The notes: generated by a model from the letters alone, not told the origin. A stretch of DNA of 64,000 nt from Rhodobiaceae bacterium (GCA_020637985.1 JACKJK010000011.1:36189-100188), one strand, 5' to 3'; counted from the first letter of the stretch, positions 8,640 to 17,628 are shown. Translations and numbers: made by a program.

Positions 8640-9430
8640 ACCGCCACCTCGGCACTGATATGCGGGTGCGGGCTGTAGCCGGTGAGCGTGAAATCCTCGA
8701 AGGCGAACGAGAAAATGTCCTTGACCGCCGGATTGATCTCCATCCTCGGCAGCGCGCGGGGCTCGCGCGACAGCTGCTCCCGCGCCTGGTCGAAATGGTT
8801 CTTGTAGAGGTGCACGTCGCCGAAGGTGTGGACGAAATCGCCCGGCTTCAGGCCCGTCACCTGCGCCATCATCATCGTCAGCAGCGCGTAGGACGCGATG
8901 TTGAACGGCACGCCGAGGAAGACATCCGCCGAGCGCTGGTAGAGCTGGCACGACAGCCGCCCCTGCGCCACGTAGAACTGGAACAGGCAGTGGCACGGGC
9001 TCAGCGCCATCGCCGGCAGGTCCGCCGGGTTCCACGCCGTGACGATCAGCCGCCGCGAATTGGGATTGGTGCGGATTTCGCTGACAACGTCGGAGATCTG
9101 GTCGATCGTGCGCCCGTCGGGCGCTGCCCACGAGCGCCACTGCTTGCCGTAGACAGGCCCCAGATCGCCTTTTGCGTCCGCCCACTCGTCCCAGATGCGC
9201 ACGCCATGGTCTTTCAGGTAGGCGGTGTTGGTATCGCCCGCCAGGAACCACAGCAGTTCGTGGATGATAGACTTCAGGTGCAGCTTCTTCGTTGTGAGCA
9301 CCGGAAAGCCCTCGGCGAGGTCGAAGCGCATCTGGTGGCCGAACACCGACCGCGTGCCGGTACCCGTGCGGTCATCACGGTCGACACCTTCGTTCAGGAT
9401 GCGCTGCAGCAGGTCGAGATAGGTTTTCAT
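8636..9430 (-). CDS. thyA: Thymidylate synthase
   Basis: Methylates dUMP to dTMP using methylene-tetrahydrofolate. The 264-residue length is standard for ThyA. Visible motifs are DRTGTGTRSVFGHQMRFDL at the N terminus, the catalytic Cys in LPAMALSPCHCLFQFYV, QRSADVFLGVPFNIASYALL and HLYKNHFDQ. It is followed directly by folA through a TTGA overlap. Two direct copies of GGAATGCAAAC, 18 bases apart, lie upstream at 9497-9507 and 9515-9525. Confidence 0.97.
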   Translation of the reverse strand: MKTYLDLLQRILNEGVDRDDRTGTGTRSVFGHQMRFDLAEGFPVLTTKKLHLKSIIHELLWFLAGDTNTAYLKDHGVRIWDEWADAKGDLGPVYGKQWRSWAAPDGRTIDQISDVVSEIRTNPNSRRLIVTAWNPADLPAMALSPCHCLFQFYVAQGRLSCQLYQRSADVFLGVPFNIASYALLTMMMAQVTGLKPGDFVHTFGDVHLYKNHFDQAREQLSREPRALPRMEINPAVKDIFSFAFEDFTLTGYSPHPHISAEVAV

Positions 9431-9525
9431 GCCGGCCCGGCGGTTGCATGGGAATCAGGTTCGCGACGGTAAATTCTACCGCATCGAACGGGATGAGGAA
9501 TGCAAACAGGATGTGGAATGCAAAC

Positions 9526-9549
9526 GGCCCGCGCCCGTGGGCGCAGGCC
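9526..9549 (-). terminator. Hairpin after the DUF2853 gene, possible terminator
   Basis: Interrupted inverted repeat GGCC-GCGCCC / GGGCGC-GGCC beginning about 30 bases after the DUF2853 stop on the minus strand, followed only by GTTTGC. The T-run is weak, so termination is uncertain. Confidence 0.4.
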
Positions 9550-9578
9550 ATTCACGCAGCAATTGTCCGCCGCTGGCT

Positions 9579-9899
9579 CTAGAGCGAACCGAGCTTGCCG
9601 AACTTGTCCGCCAGCAGGTAGTAGACCGTGACGCGGCCCTTGGAATGGTCGCCCTTCATCTTCTGCATCACTTCGCCGATGGCCGCGTCGAGCTTTTCGT
9701 CGCCGGACAGGCCGAGCTTCTTCTTCAGCCAGCTCTCGCGCACGCGCTCCAGTTCCTTCGGGTCGGTACCGGCGACGAGCGACGAATCGCGGTTGCGCAG
9801 CGCAATGCCGAGATGGCGCACGATCTTCGCCACCGCGTCCTCGTCGACCTTCGACGTGTATTTCTTGATGTCCTCGATGTACTTCGAATTGTCGGCCAT
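9579..9899 (-). CDS. DUF2853 family protein
   Basis: A 106-residue charged, helical, probably cytoplasmic protein beginning MADNSKYIEDIKKYTSKVDE, with the RHLGIALRNRDSSLVAGTDPKEL core and C-terminal GRVTVYYLLADKFGKL. This matches the DUF2853 family of small alphaproteobacterial proteins, whose function is unknown. The start is supported by a strong GGGGAGGTGA ribosome site 8 bases upstream. It appears to be transcribed alone. Confidence 0.85.
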   Translation of the reverse strand: MADNSKYIEDIKKYTSKVDEDAVAKIVRHLGIALRNRDSSLVAGTDPKELERVRESWLKKKLGLSGDEKLDAAIGEVMQKMKGDHSKGRVTVYYLLADKFGKLGSL

Positions 9900-10032
9900 G
9901 GTGCCATCACCTCCCCTTGTCAGGAGCTGGCGGCAAGGCCCGCCCCTTAGATCCATCTCGATGCCGCTGCGGCACCTAGATTCTTTTATACCATCGCGTG
10001 CGCCGCTTGAACCGTTTCCTGCCGTCATGCGG

Positions 10033-10413
10033 TCAGTCGACGACGGCGGTCACCTCGATTTCCACAAGCCAGGCCGGTTCCATCAGCGGCGCCACCACAA
10101 CGGTGGAAGCCGGCTTGTGCGGCACGTACTTGTCGCGGATCTCGCGAAACAGCGGCGTGTGCGCCTGGCTGTCGATGAAGGCGTTCATGCGCGCGATGTT
10201 GTGCAGGCCGGCCCCCTGGGCCGCCAGCACGCTCGCCACGTTCGCCCAGGCCAGTTCGCACTGCGCCGTGAAATCGTTCGGCATTGTGCCGTCGGCTGCG
10301 ACGCCGACCTGTCCGGAAACGAGCAGCAGCCGCCCGCCTGTCACCACCGCGCCGTGGCTGTAGTTGGCCGCCGGCGGCGGCATCCCCTTCGGATTGAAAA
10401 CCTCGAACGGCAT
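10033..10413 (-). CDS. RidA family protein
   Basis: 126 residues of the RidA/YjgF fold: PPAANYSHGAVVTGGRLLLVSGQVGV, QCELAWANVASVLAAQGAGL, and the C-terminal substrate-site region VVVAPLMEPAWLVEIEVTAVV. RidA proteins hydrolyse reactive enamine/imine intermediates, but in RidA proper an Arg is found in the R(V/A)E segment near position 105; here that stretch reads PAWLVEIE, so it may belong to another subfamily and its activity is not certain. GGGGAG lies 6 bases before the ATG. Confidence 0.85.
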   Translation of the reverse strand: MPFEVFNPKGMPPPAANYSHGAVVTGGRLLLVSGQVGVAADGTMPNDFTAQCELAWANVASVLAAQGAGLHNIARMNAFIDSQAHTPLFREIRDKYVPHKPASTVVVAPLMEPAWLVEIEVTAVVD

Positions 10414-10476
10414 TGTCATCTCCCCTGCTGTCTGTGTGGACACGGCCCGTCTTCAGCCTGCACGCGAACGTGCCAT

Positions 10477-10505
10477 CTTTTCGTGGCCGCAATCGCACAC
10501 TATAT
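10477..10505 (+). promoter_or_regulatory. Promoter of ssrA
   Basis: CTTTTC (four of six matches to the rhizobial -35 CTTGAC), a 17-base spacer, then CTATAT, an exact match to the rhizobial -10. Transcription would start near 10512, just before the tmRNA acceptor piece. Confidence 0.65.
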
Positions 10506-10511
10506 TGCAGT

Positions 10512-10846
10512 TTGCCGGCTCCGGTCGGCTATGGCGATACAGGATAGTCGTAATAAACCTATCGGACCCGGGGGCGGTACCCGGCGCCTCCACCAAAGCC
10601 CGGCGGTTCCGTCTTGAAATGGGACAGCCGGGTTTCGGCGGGGGCGAAACAGGATCGACGAGGGTGTAAAGGGCTGGTCTTCGCTCGGCATGGTACCACC
10701 GTCATCGGGCCAAACCTATAGTTGCGAATGACAACTATGCTCCGGTTGCTCAGGCTGCGTAACGCAGTTTGAAATGCCGAATTTAAGTCCTGACGGTTAG
10801 CCCCGTCAGGCGGGGTTCCGGGGCACCTGGCAACAGAAGCCCCACC
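10512..10846 (+). ncRNA. ssrA: Permuted two-piece transfer-messenger RNA
   Basis: Rescues stalled ribosomes and tags the unfinished protein for degradation. The gene is circularly permuted, as in other alphaproteobacteria: the acceptor piece comes first and ends CCTCCACCA at 10595, then an intervening segment, then the coding piece starting near 10640. The acceptor stem forms between GGGGGCG (10640-10646) and CGCCTCC (10585-10591), which proves the permutation. The tag frame at 10724-10762 encodes ANDNYAPVAQAA then TAA; its hydrophobic AA end is the ClpX degron. The 3' pseudoknot region contains CTGACGG/CCGTCAG. Exact ends are estimated. sspB, the tag adaptor, follows. Confidence 0.95.
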
Positions 10847-11042
10847 TTCCCTCCCGAACATGACCTTGATCCGGCCCTGGCGATGCGTTGCCGACCCTCC
10901 CTTCAGGGCGCGCAACTGCGTGACGAATGGCCGCCATTTGACGTCAGGCCCTTGACGCCCGGCCCTTGCGGGGCCAACCCTTGTGCCGGCTTGCACGCAT
11001 GGACGCGGACATCACCGGCGGCCTCGTGCGAAGGGAGACGCA

Positions 11043-11594
11043 ATGGCGATGGGCAAGGACTATATCCGCTATGACCTGCTGGCGCAGGAAGCGCTGCGCG
11101 GCGTCGTGCGCAAGGTGCTCGCCACCACGGCGCAGCAGGGCCTGCCTGGCGATCACCACTTCTACATCTCGATCGACACACAGGCGCCGGGCGTCGTCAT
11201 CTCGAACCGCCTGCGCGGCGAATACCCCGACGACATGACGGTGATCCTGCAGCACCAGTTCTGGGATCTGGAGGTCGACGAAGAGGGTTTCTCGGTCACC
11301 CTGTCGTTCGGCGGAACGCCGGAGCGCCTCGTCATCCCCTATACGTCCATCAAGGGCTTCTTCGACCCCTCCGTGCAGTTCGGACTGGAATTCGTCGCCA
11401 GCGAGGATGCCGACGACGAGACCGGCGAGGATATCGAAAACGACGCCGGCGACGCGCCGCGCCCCGAAGAGGCAGCAGAAGAGACGGACGCCGCGGCCGC
11501 GGAAGCCGCGCCGGCTGCGAATGGGCCCGCCGACGGCGAAGCCCCCGACGGTGCCACGGTCGTCTCGCTGGACGCCTTCCGCAAGAAGGGCTGA
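11043..11594 (+). CDS. sspB: SspB, ClpXP adaptor for ssrA-tagged proteins
   Basis: Binds the ssrA tag and delivers tagged proteins to ClpXP. 183 residues: the folded domain (DYIRYDLLAQEALRGVVRKV, HHFYISIDTQAPGVVI, ILQHQFWDLEV, VTLSFGGTPERLVIPYTSI), an acidic Ala/Glu-rich disordered linker, and a short conserved tail VVSLDAFRKKG that in SspB proteins docks on the ClpX zinc-binding domain. This is the alphaproteobacterial SspB type. GGGAG lies 5 bases before the ATG. It stands about 200 bases downstream of ssrA, the RNA that makes its substrate. Confidence 0.92.
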   Translation: MAMGKDYIRYDLLAQEALRGVVRKVLATTAQQGLPGDHHFYISIDTQAPGVVISNRLRGEYPDDMTVILQHQFWDLEVDEEGFSVTLSFGGTPERLVIPYTSIKGFFDPSVQFGLEFVASEDADDETGEDIENDAGDAPRPEEAAEETDAAAAEAAPAANGPADGEAPDGATVVSLDAFRKKG

Positions 11595-11713
11595 TCCGGC
11601 TCTGGGGCCGGAACGTCGCCAACGCATTCGCCCATCGGCGACTTGCCCGCTTTGCCGCCCGTGATAGTTTGCGCGCCAATTCCCGATTGCGCGAACGAGA
11701 GAGCCTTCACGCC

Positions 11714-13102
11714 ATGAGCAAGACCCGCACCGAGACCGACACCTTCGGCCCCATCGAAGTCGACGCCTCCCGCTACTGGGGCGCGCAGGCGCAGCGCTCG
11801 CTCGGCAACTTCAGGATCGGCTGGGAAAAGCAGCCCGCCCCGGTCGTGCGCGCACTCGGCATCGTCAAGCGCGCCGCAGCCGAAGCCAACATGGCGCTCG
11901 GCAAGATGGACGCCGACATGGGCAAGGTGATCATCGCCGCCGCCCAGGAAGTGATCGAGGGCAAGCTCGACGACCATTTCCCCCTCGTCGTCTGGCAGAC
12001 CGGCTCGGGCACCCAGTCCAACATGAACGCCAACGAGGTGATCTCCAACCGCGCGATTCAGATGCTGGGCGGCGAGATGGGCTCCAAGAAGCCGGTCCAT
12101 CCCAACGACCACGTCAACATGAGCCAGTCGTCCAACGACACCTTCCCGACCGCGATGCACATCGCTTGCGCCGAGGAGGTCGTGCACCGCCTGATCCCGG
12201 CGCTGCAGAAGCTGCGCAACGCGCTGAACGACAAGGCGCAGGCGTGGAAGGACATCATCAAGATCGGCCGCACGCACACACAGGACGCCACCCCGCTGAC
12301 CTTGGGCCAGGAATTCTCCGGCTACACCCAGCAGCTGACCAACGGCATTGCGCGCATCGAGGATACGCTGCCGGCGCTGATGGAATTGGCACAGGGCGGC
12401 ACCGCGGTCGGCACCGGCCTTGCCTCGCCGGTCGGCTTCGCGGAAGCCGTCGCCGACAGGATCGCGGCAATCACCAAGCTTCCCTTTACGTCAGCCCCCA
12501 ACAAGTTCGAGGCGCTCGCCGCCCACGATGCGATGGTCTTCACCCACGGCGCGATCCACACTGTCGCCATGTCGTGCTTCAAGATCGCCAACGACATCCG
12601 CTTCCTCGGTTCCGGTCCGCGCGCTGGCCTTGGCGAACTCGCGCTGCCGGAGAACGAACCCGGCTCCTCGATCATGCCCGGCAAGGTAAACCCGACCCAG
12701 TGCGAGGCCCTGACCCAGGTCTGCGCCCACATCCACGGCAACAACGCCGCGATCTCCATGGCCGGCAGCCAGGGCCATTTCGAGCTCAACGTCTTCAACC
12801 CGATGATGGCCTACAACTTCCTGCAGTCGGTACGCCTGCTGGCTGACGCCGCCGTCTCCTTCACCGACAACTGCGTCGTCGGCATCGAGCCGCGCCTCGA
12901 CAACATCGAGGCCGGCCTGAAGAACTCGCTGATGCTGGTGACACCTCTGAAGGAAAAGTACGGCTACGACCGCGCTGCCAGGATCGCCAAGACCGCGCAC
13001 AAGAACGGCACCACGCTGCGCGAGGAAGCCATCAGGGACGGCATCCCGGCAGACGATTTCGACGCCATCGTCGTGCCGGCGAAGATGATCTCGCCATCCT
13101 GA
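11714..13102 (+). CDS. fumC: Class II fumarate hydratase
   Basis: Interconverts fumarate and malate in the TCA cycle without an iron-sulfur cluster. 462 residues, the normal FumC length. Motifs: WGAQAQRSLGNF at the N terminus, GSGTQSNMNANEV, SSNDTFPTAMHI, GRTHTQDATPLTLGQEFSGY, and the signature loop GSSIMPGKVNPTQCE. The ATG giving MSKTRTETDTFG was chosen because it starts the conserved N terminus; an upstream in-frame start at 11669 would add 15 residues. Two small genes follow closely and may be co-transcribed. Confidence 0.97.
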   Translation: MSKTRTETDTFGPIEVDASRYWGAQAQRSLGNFRIGWEKQPAPVVRALGIVKRAAAEANMALGKMDADMGKVIIAAAQEVIEGKLDDHFPLVVWQTGSGTQSNMNANEVISNRAIQMLGGEMGSKKPVHPNDHVNMSQSSNDTFPTAMHIACAEEVVHRLIPALQKLRNALNDKAQAWKDIIKIGRTHTQDATPLTLGQEFSGYTQQLTNGIARIEDTLPALMELAQGGTAVGTGLASPVGFAEAVADRIAAITKLPFTSAPNKFEALAAHDAMVFTHGAIHTVAMSCFKIANDIRFLGSGPRAGLGELALPENEPGSSIMPGKVNPTQCEALTQVCAHIHGNNAAISMAGSQGHFELNVFNPMMAYNFLQSVRLLADAAVSFTDNCVVGIEPRLDNIEAGLKNSLMLVTPLKEKYGYDRAARIAKTAHKNGTTLREEAIRDGIPADDFDAIVVPAKMISPS

Positions 13103-13110
13103 GAAGTGAC

Positions 13111-13320
13111 ATGGCCGACATCGTCAACCTGAACCGCTTCCGAAAGCAAAAGGCCCGCGCCGAGAAGGCGGTAAAGGCCGAGGAGAACCGGGTCAGGTAC
13201 GGCCGCACCAAGGCGGAGAAGCACAAGGCCAGCCGCGAGGCCGACATCGAGGCCGCGCGGCTGGACGCACATCGCCGCGAAGCCGCTGACCGCGACGGCG
13301 GCGAGCCGGAAGGCGCCTGA
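13111..13320 (+). CDS. DUF4169 family small protein
   Basis: A 69-residue, strongly basic, helical protein: MADIVNLNRFRKQKARAEKA, then the family core NRVRYGRTKAEKHK, ending in a helix with LDAHRRE. This is the DUF4169 pattern of small alphaproteobacterial proteins with unknown role. It begins 8 bases after the fumC stop, and the RHH gene follows after five bases, a pairing that suggests one transcript. Confidence 0.85.
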   Translation: MADIVNLNRFRKQKARAEKAVKAEENRVRYGRTKAEKHKASREADIEAARLDAHRREAADRDGGEPEGA

Positions 13321-13325
13321 GCCAA

Positions 13326-13553
13326 ATGCACGCCGATCCCGTCAGGAAGCGCTCGCTGACGCTGGCCGGCCATCGCACCAGCATTTCGCTGGAAGATGCA
13401 TTCTGGGATGCGCTGCAGGAAATCGCCGCCGCGCGCGGCATCACCATGACGGCGCTGGTGCGCGAGGTCGACGAGGCGCGTGGCATCACGCCTCTGTCGC
13501 AATCTCTGCGCGTCCATGCGCTGAACTGGTACCGCGCGCGCGACAGGCACTAG
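13326..13553 (+). CDS. Ribbon-helix-helix domain protein
   Basis: 75 residues resembling the alphaproteobacterial RHH_4 family: a short beta strand (RKRSLTLAGHRTSISLE) followed by two helices (AFWDALQEIAAARG, MTALVREVDEARG). Such proteins are probable DNA-binding regulators, target unknown. It lies five bases after the DUF4169 gene. Its TAG stop overlaps the first base of a 19-bp palindrome, so the gene ends inside the repeat cluster. Confidence 0.85.
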   Translation: MHADPVRKRSLTLAGHRTSISLEDAFWDALQEIAAARGITMTALVREVDEARGITPLSQSLRVHALNWYRARDRH

Positions 13554-13597
13554 AGCATGTTCCGCTCAAGTTGAACCGACTTGAGCGGAACATGCTC
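13553..13597. repeat. Large perfect palindrome (rhizobial intergenic repeat type)
   Basis: Arms GAGCATGTTCCGCTCAAGT (13553-13571) and its exact complement (13579-13597), 19 bp each, around a 7-base loop. It lies between two convergent genes and overlaps the RHH stop codon. Elements with GAGCATGTTCCGC ends are scattered through Hyphomicrobiales genomes; as RNA it would form a very stable hairpin and may end transcripts. Confidence 0.85.
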
Positions 13598-13626
13598 AAG
13601 GCTTTGATTCTGGAGCGAATTCTTGT

Positions 13627-13650
13627 CGTTCAGGTGATTCCACCTGAACG
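13627..13650. repeat. Second perfect hairpin of the repeat cluster
   Basis: CGTTCAGGTG and CACCTGAACG, ten perfect base pairs with loop ATTC. Confidence 0.75.
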
Positions 13651-13660
13651 GAATGCGCAC

Positions 13661-13715
13661 TAGGGCAATTCCAGGAAAGGTGTGGGCGGCTTTCCGTCCG
13701 GAAGTGCGTAGGAAC
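13661..13715. repeat. Third element, imperfect palindrome
   Basis: GGGCAATTCCAGGAAAG followed by CTTTCCGTCCGGAAGTGCG: a 6-bp GGAAAG/CTTTCC stem plus flanking TTCC/GGAA pairing. Similar AGAGCAATTCCAGGAAA... modules are common between genes in Mesorhizobium-like genomes, so this looks like a separate mobile-type repeat module next to the first two. Confidence 0.6.
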
Positions 13716-13732
13716 CAAAATAGTCTGACGCC

Positions 13733-16700
13733 TCACCGCCCGGAGAAACCCGCCATCGGGTCGGTCCTCGACCTGCGCTGCGGGCGCGTTTGAGGCGCAG
13801 GCTGCGGCGGCTCTGCGGCGGCTTCTTCGGCGTTCGGCTGCCCCTCCGCCTGCCCGGTCGCCGTTGGCACCGGCGCTGTGGTTTGCGGCAATTGCGGATC
13901 GCGGCTTTCTTGCGGGAAGGGGCTGGCCGGGGCGATCTCGACCCCTGGTGCCGGAGCGATCTCGATCGGCTGCGACAACGCGGGCGCCGTCGGCGCCGGC
14001 AATTGCAGCGGCTGCACCACGATCTGCCCCTGCTGCGCGGCGGCGGCTGCCGCCTCCTCGGCTGCCTTGCGGGCTGCTTCCTCTCGCGCCCAGCGTGCGC
14101 GTTCGCGCTCGCGCCGCGCCAGGTCCTCCGCCTTCTGCCGCGCCTCCAGCCGACGCAGGATCAGCACGTCGAGTTCGCGCTGGATGCGCCCGCGGTCGTG
14201 GATGTCGAGCTGCAGTTCCTCGAGCCGCTCGACCTCGCGCTCGAAGGCGCGGATGGTCAGGTAGCCGATCAGCGGCGCCACGTCGAAACTGCGCGCCGGG
14301 TCGTCAAGCGCCCCCCGGAAGACGATGCCGAACTCGCGCACCTGGTCCGGCGCGCCCGGGTCGGGCGGAGCGCGCACGCTCCAGGCGCTGTTCAGCGTCA
14401 GCGCGGCAAGGTCAGCCTGCCCCGTGACGAAGGAATCGAGGCCGTCGCCGTCGATGGCAAACCGCGTGGCGCGAGCAACCCCGCCGGCAATCGAGAACGT
14501 CATGTCGGCGCGGTCGAAATCGAGCGCGCCCTGGTCGAGATAGGCGGCCAGCAGCTCTTCTGCCCGCGCCTCGTCGATCTGCGTGCCCTGGTCGGCGGCG
14601 TTGACGATCTTGTCGAAGGCGACCGGGTTGAGCCCGGCGATGCTGCCCTTCGAAACGCTGGCGGCACCCTCGCCGGCAAGGCTCGACATGATCGCCGAGA
14701 ACGAACGCCCGTTGCCGGAAAACGTCACGTCGGCGTCCAGCGCTCCGCTCGCAACCGCCCGCCCGCCGCGCTGCCAGACGAGTTCCTCCAGGCGCGCCCC
14801 CTCGAGCCGCAGCCGCCCGTCCATCACGAGGTTGCCGGACTGCACGCCGAGCGACAGCGCCCCGCGCGCCGTCCCGCCGTGTGCGCTGCCGCTCACCTGG
14901 TCGAGGCGGAAGCCATCGCCCCGCAGCACGAGTTCGCCGCCGGCCTGGTCGAGCGTCAGGCCGGGAGCAACCAGCAGGTGATCGAGCTTGAGGTCGGCGT
15001 TGATCTCGAAGCGGCCGGGAAGGGAGATCGAGAACGGCTGCGTCGAGAAGGCAGTTTCCCCGTCCTGTGAGGCGCGCGCGAAACGGCCGGCTCCGAACAG
15101 GGCGTCGAGGATGGCTGGCAGCGATGCCGAGTCGCCGGAAAGATCGGCATCGATGCGATGCGCCCGGCCCTGCTTGCCCATCGACAGGGTTCCCTGGCCT
15201 GTCAGCAACGCGGCCGACGCTGCCGGTCCCAGCGCCAGCGAAAGATCGCGCAATGCGAAGGGATCGCGCCCCTCGATGCGCCCGCCAAGGCGCGCCGGCA
15301 CGGCCTCCTCGCCGATCCGTGGCGCCACCAGGTCGAACATCGACAGGAAGGCGAGCAGGTCCTCGCTCGTGACGTCGGTCTTCAGGTCGAGGCTGCGCCC
15401 GCCATCGGCATCGATGCGCACGCTGCCCCCAACGCCGGCGCGCGTTCCCCCAGTGACGAGTTCGCCGGAGACATTCAGCCCGTCGCGCGCAACTCCGCTG
15501 GCCGTCACCTTCATCGTCGCCGCGTCGGCATCCGCGATGACGCTCGCTGGCAGACCGAACTGGCGCACGAGCTGGCCGGCATCGCTTGCCTGCAACTCGG
15601 CCTCGAGATCGATGCGGGCGGCAGCAGGATCATCGAGCGCGCCGGTCACCTCGCCTTGCAGCCGGACAGCCGTGTCGGCGGCATTGCCTGAAAGCGAAAT
15701 CGATGTCTGCCCGTCGGCGCCAGTGCGCACCTGCCCGTTCATCGAGAACGGCGCCAGCGCCTGCTGGCGCTGTGCGACGGCCGATGCCGTGCCCGGCCAT
15801 CCGAGCACGTCGAGCAGCGAGGCGGCTCCCGCCAGCGATTGCGCGTCGATGGTGAAGTCTATATCGCCACGGCTGTCGCCATCGGCTCCGCCAATGCCAC
15901 CGCGCGCGCTCAGGCGCGCTCCGCCGAGATCGCCGATCTCGAGGCGTTGGATATCCAGCTTGCCGCCCGCGATCCGTGCGTCGATTGTCACCTCGCGTGC
16001 CGTCACCGCGTCGGCCACGAGCGCATCGGTATCGAGCCGCAGCGTCAGGTCGGGCATGCGCGTCGCAGCGTCACCGCCGCCAGCGCGCGAACCCGCCCAC
16101 AGCGCCTGCAACGCCTCGATGCGGACCGCCTCGCCCTTCAGGTCGATATCCACGCGGCCCGGCGAACCGCCATCCGGCAAATCCACCGCGACCTTGCCGC
16201 CGATGGTCCGCCCGTCGAGGGTAAGCTGCAGCCTGTCGAATGCGATGTGCTCGGCATCGACGCTCAGGTCGGCGCGCACGTCCGCGCCCGCGCCAAGCCA
16301 GCCTGTGTAGGCCTTCAGATCCTCTCCGAGCCAGTCGGCGAACACCTGGCCGCGCGTGGTGGTCAGCCGTGCCGCCCCGGCGAAGCTGGCGCGGCCCTCC
16401 GCGCCGGTGCCTGGCTTCAGATCGCCCGCAAGGCTGATGCGCGTGTCGCCAGGCACGTCCGCGCTGGCTTGCGCGATCCGCCACGTGTCACCGGTCCACG
16501 CCACGTCGAGACTGACGTCGTCGACCAGGTTGCCGCCCAGCACCATGCGTTCGAGGTCGAGCCCGATGCGCCCGGCGATCGGCGGTGCGTTGCGCGATGC
16601 CGCGCCGATGCGCGACAGCACCGCCGACAGCGAGACCGGAGCGCCTTCGCCCAGCGTGCGGTCGAGATCGGCCTGGCGGGCGCCGAGCACCGCGTCGAAC

Positions 16701-17578
16701 CGCGGCGTCCCGGCGAGGTCTAGCCGGCCCGCGCCCTCCAGCGTGAACTGCCGGTCGTCGGGACCGAACCCGAGTGTCATCGCGGTGAAGCGGACTTGCG
16801 CAGGATCGGCTTCCGCGTCGCCGCGGAACAGCCAGCGGTTGCCCGGCGCGTTTTCATCCGCCACCCGCTCCAGCCGCACCCGCCCGATGAACACCGGCAC
16901 CGCGCTGTCGATGCGCGTCGTGCCATCGGCGTCGAACGCATGCGGGCTGCCGCGCCGCGTCACCGACAGCTTCGTGCGGATCCCGCCATCCGGCGTCCAT
17001 CTGCCCGTGGCGAATATGATGTCGTGGGTCTCGCCGTTATAACGCAGGCTGCCTTCCGCCTTGTAGGGACCGTCGAGGTTGCCAGCGCTGGCGGCAAGAG
17101 CGATGCCCTCGAACACCTGCTCGGCCCCGCCCTGCCCGATGATCACCAGCCGCCCGTCGACGACCTCGATCGCATCGAGGCTGACCGCATCGGCTTCGCC
17201 CTGCGGCGCAAGGTCGGCAAATCCCGCGACCGTGCCGTCGGCACCGATCCGCACTGTCGCCTGCGGTCCCTCGATGCGAACGCGCTCGACCTTCAGGTTG
17301 CCGGACATCAGCGGCGTCAACCCGACCCGCAGCGTCAGCCCGCGCGCGGTGAAGCTGCCATCCTCGCCCAGCGAGATGTCGGTGGCCTCCAGGCGCGGGC
17401 GCGGCAGGATGCGCGCCGACAGCGTTCCCTCGATCCTGACCGGCGTTCTCAGCAACTGGCTGGCGCGCGCCTCGAAGAATTCGCGGTAGTTGCCCCAGTC
17501 GATGAAAAACGGCGCCACCAGCGCGGCGATGAGCGCGCAGACGACCGCGATCCCAGCAGTGAGCAGGAGCGAATTCAT
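13733..17578 (-). CDS. AsmA family protein (large, envelope)
   Basis: 1281 residues. An N-terminal membrane helix (LLTAGIAVVCALIAALVAPFF) is followed by the typical AsmA start (IDWGNYREFFEARASQLLRTPVRIEG, LPRPRLEATDISLG), then a very long region of repeating beta-rich segments, consistent with AsmA-type lipid-bridge proteins of the periplasm. The C terminus has a charged coiled-coil (EREVERLEELQLDIHDRG... RREREРАR-like region around residues 1130-1200) and a Pro/Gln/Ala-rich tail. AsmA proteins are linked to outer-membrane lipid transport; the cargo cannot be told. It is followed upstream on the same strand by a dehydrogenase gene. Confidence 0.85.
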   Translation of the reverse strand: MNSLLLTAGIAVVCALIAALVAPFFIDWGNYREFFEARASQLLRTPVRIEGTLSARILPRPRLEATDISLGEDGSFTARGLTLRVGLTPLMSGNLKVERVRIEGPQATVRIGADGTVAGFADLAPQGEADAVSLDAIEVVDGRLVIIGQGGAEQVFEGIALAASAGNLDGPYKAEGSLRYNGETHDIIFATGRWTPDGGIRTKLSVTRRGSPHAFDADGTTRIDSAVPVFIGRVRLERVADENAPGNRWLFRGDAEADPAQVRFTAMTLGFGPDDRQFTLEGAGRLDLAGTPRFDAVLGARQADLDRTLGEGAPVSLSAVLSRIGAASRNAPPIAGRIGLDLERMVLGGNLVDDVSLDVAWTGDTWRIAQASADVPGDTRISLAGDLKPGTGAEGRASFAGAARLTTTRGQVFADWLGEDLKAYTGWLGAGADVRADLSVDAEHIAFDRLQLTLDGRTIGGKVAVDLPDGGSPGRVDIDLKGEAVRIEALQALWAGSRAGGGDAATRMPDLTLRLDTDALVADAVTAREVTIDARIAGGKLDIQRLEIGDLGGARLSARGGIGGADGDSRGDIDFTIDAQSLAGAASLLDVLGWPGTASAVAQRQQALAPFSMNGQVRTGADGQTSISLSGNAADTAVRLQGEVTGALDDPAAARIDLEAELQASDAGQLVRQFGLPASVIADADAATMKVTASGVARDGLNVSGELVTGGTRAGVGGSVRIDADGGRSLDLKTDVTSEDLLAFLSMFDLVAPRIGEEAVPARLGGRIEGRDPFALRDLSLALGPAASAALLTGQGTLSMGKQGRAHRIDADLSGDSASLPAILDALFGAGRFARASQDGETAFSTQPFSISLPGRFEINADLKLDHLLVAPGLTLDQAGGELVLRGDGFRLDQVSGSAHGGTARGALSLGVQSGNLVMDGRLRLEGARLEELVWQRGGRAVASGALDADVTFSGNGRSFSAIMSSLAGEGAASVSKGSIAGLNPVAFDKIVNAADQGTQIDEARAEELLAAYLDQGALDFDRADMTFSIAGGVARATRFAIDGDGLDSFVTGQADLAALTLNSAWSVRAPPDPGAPDQVREFGIVFRGALDDPARSFDVAPLIGYLTIRAFEREVERLEELQLDIHDRGRIQRELDVLILRRLEARQKAEDLARRERERARWAREEAARKAAEEAAAAAAQQGQIVVQPLQLPAPTAPALSQPIEIAPAPGVEIAPASPFPQESRDPQLPQTTAPVPTATGQAEGQPNAEEAAAEPPQPAPQTRPQRRSRTDPMAGFSGR

Positions 17579-17628
17579 GTGCCTCTTTCGGTCTTTGCCT
17601 CAGCCGCCGCCATTCCCGTCGCCGTCGC

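Noticed and set aside
10559..10996. A 145-residue minus-strand frame
   Set aside because: It lies antisense across ssrA, which explains the sequence better.
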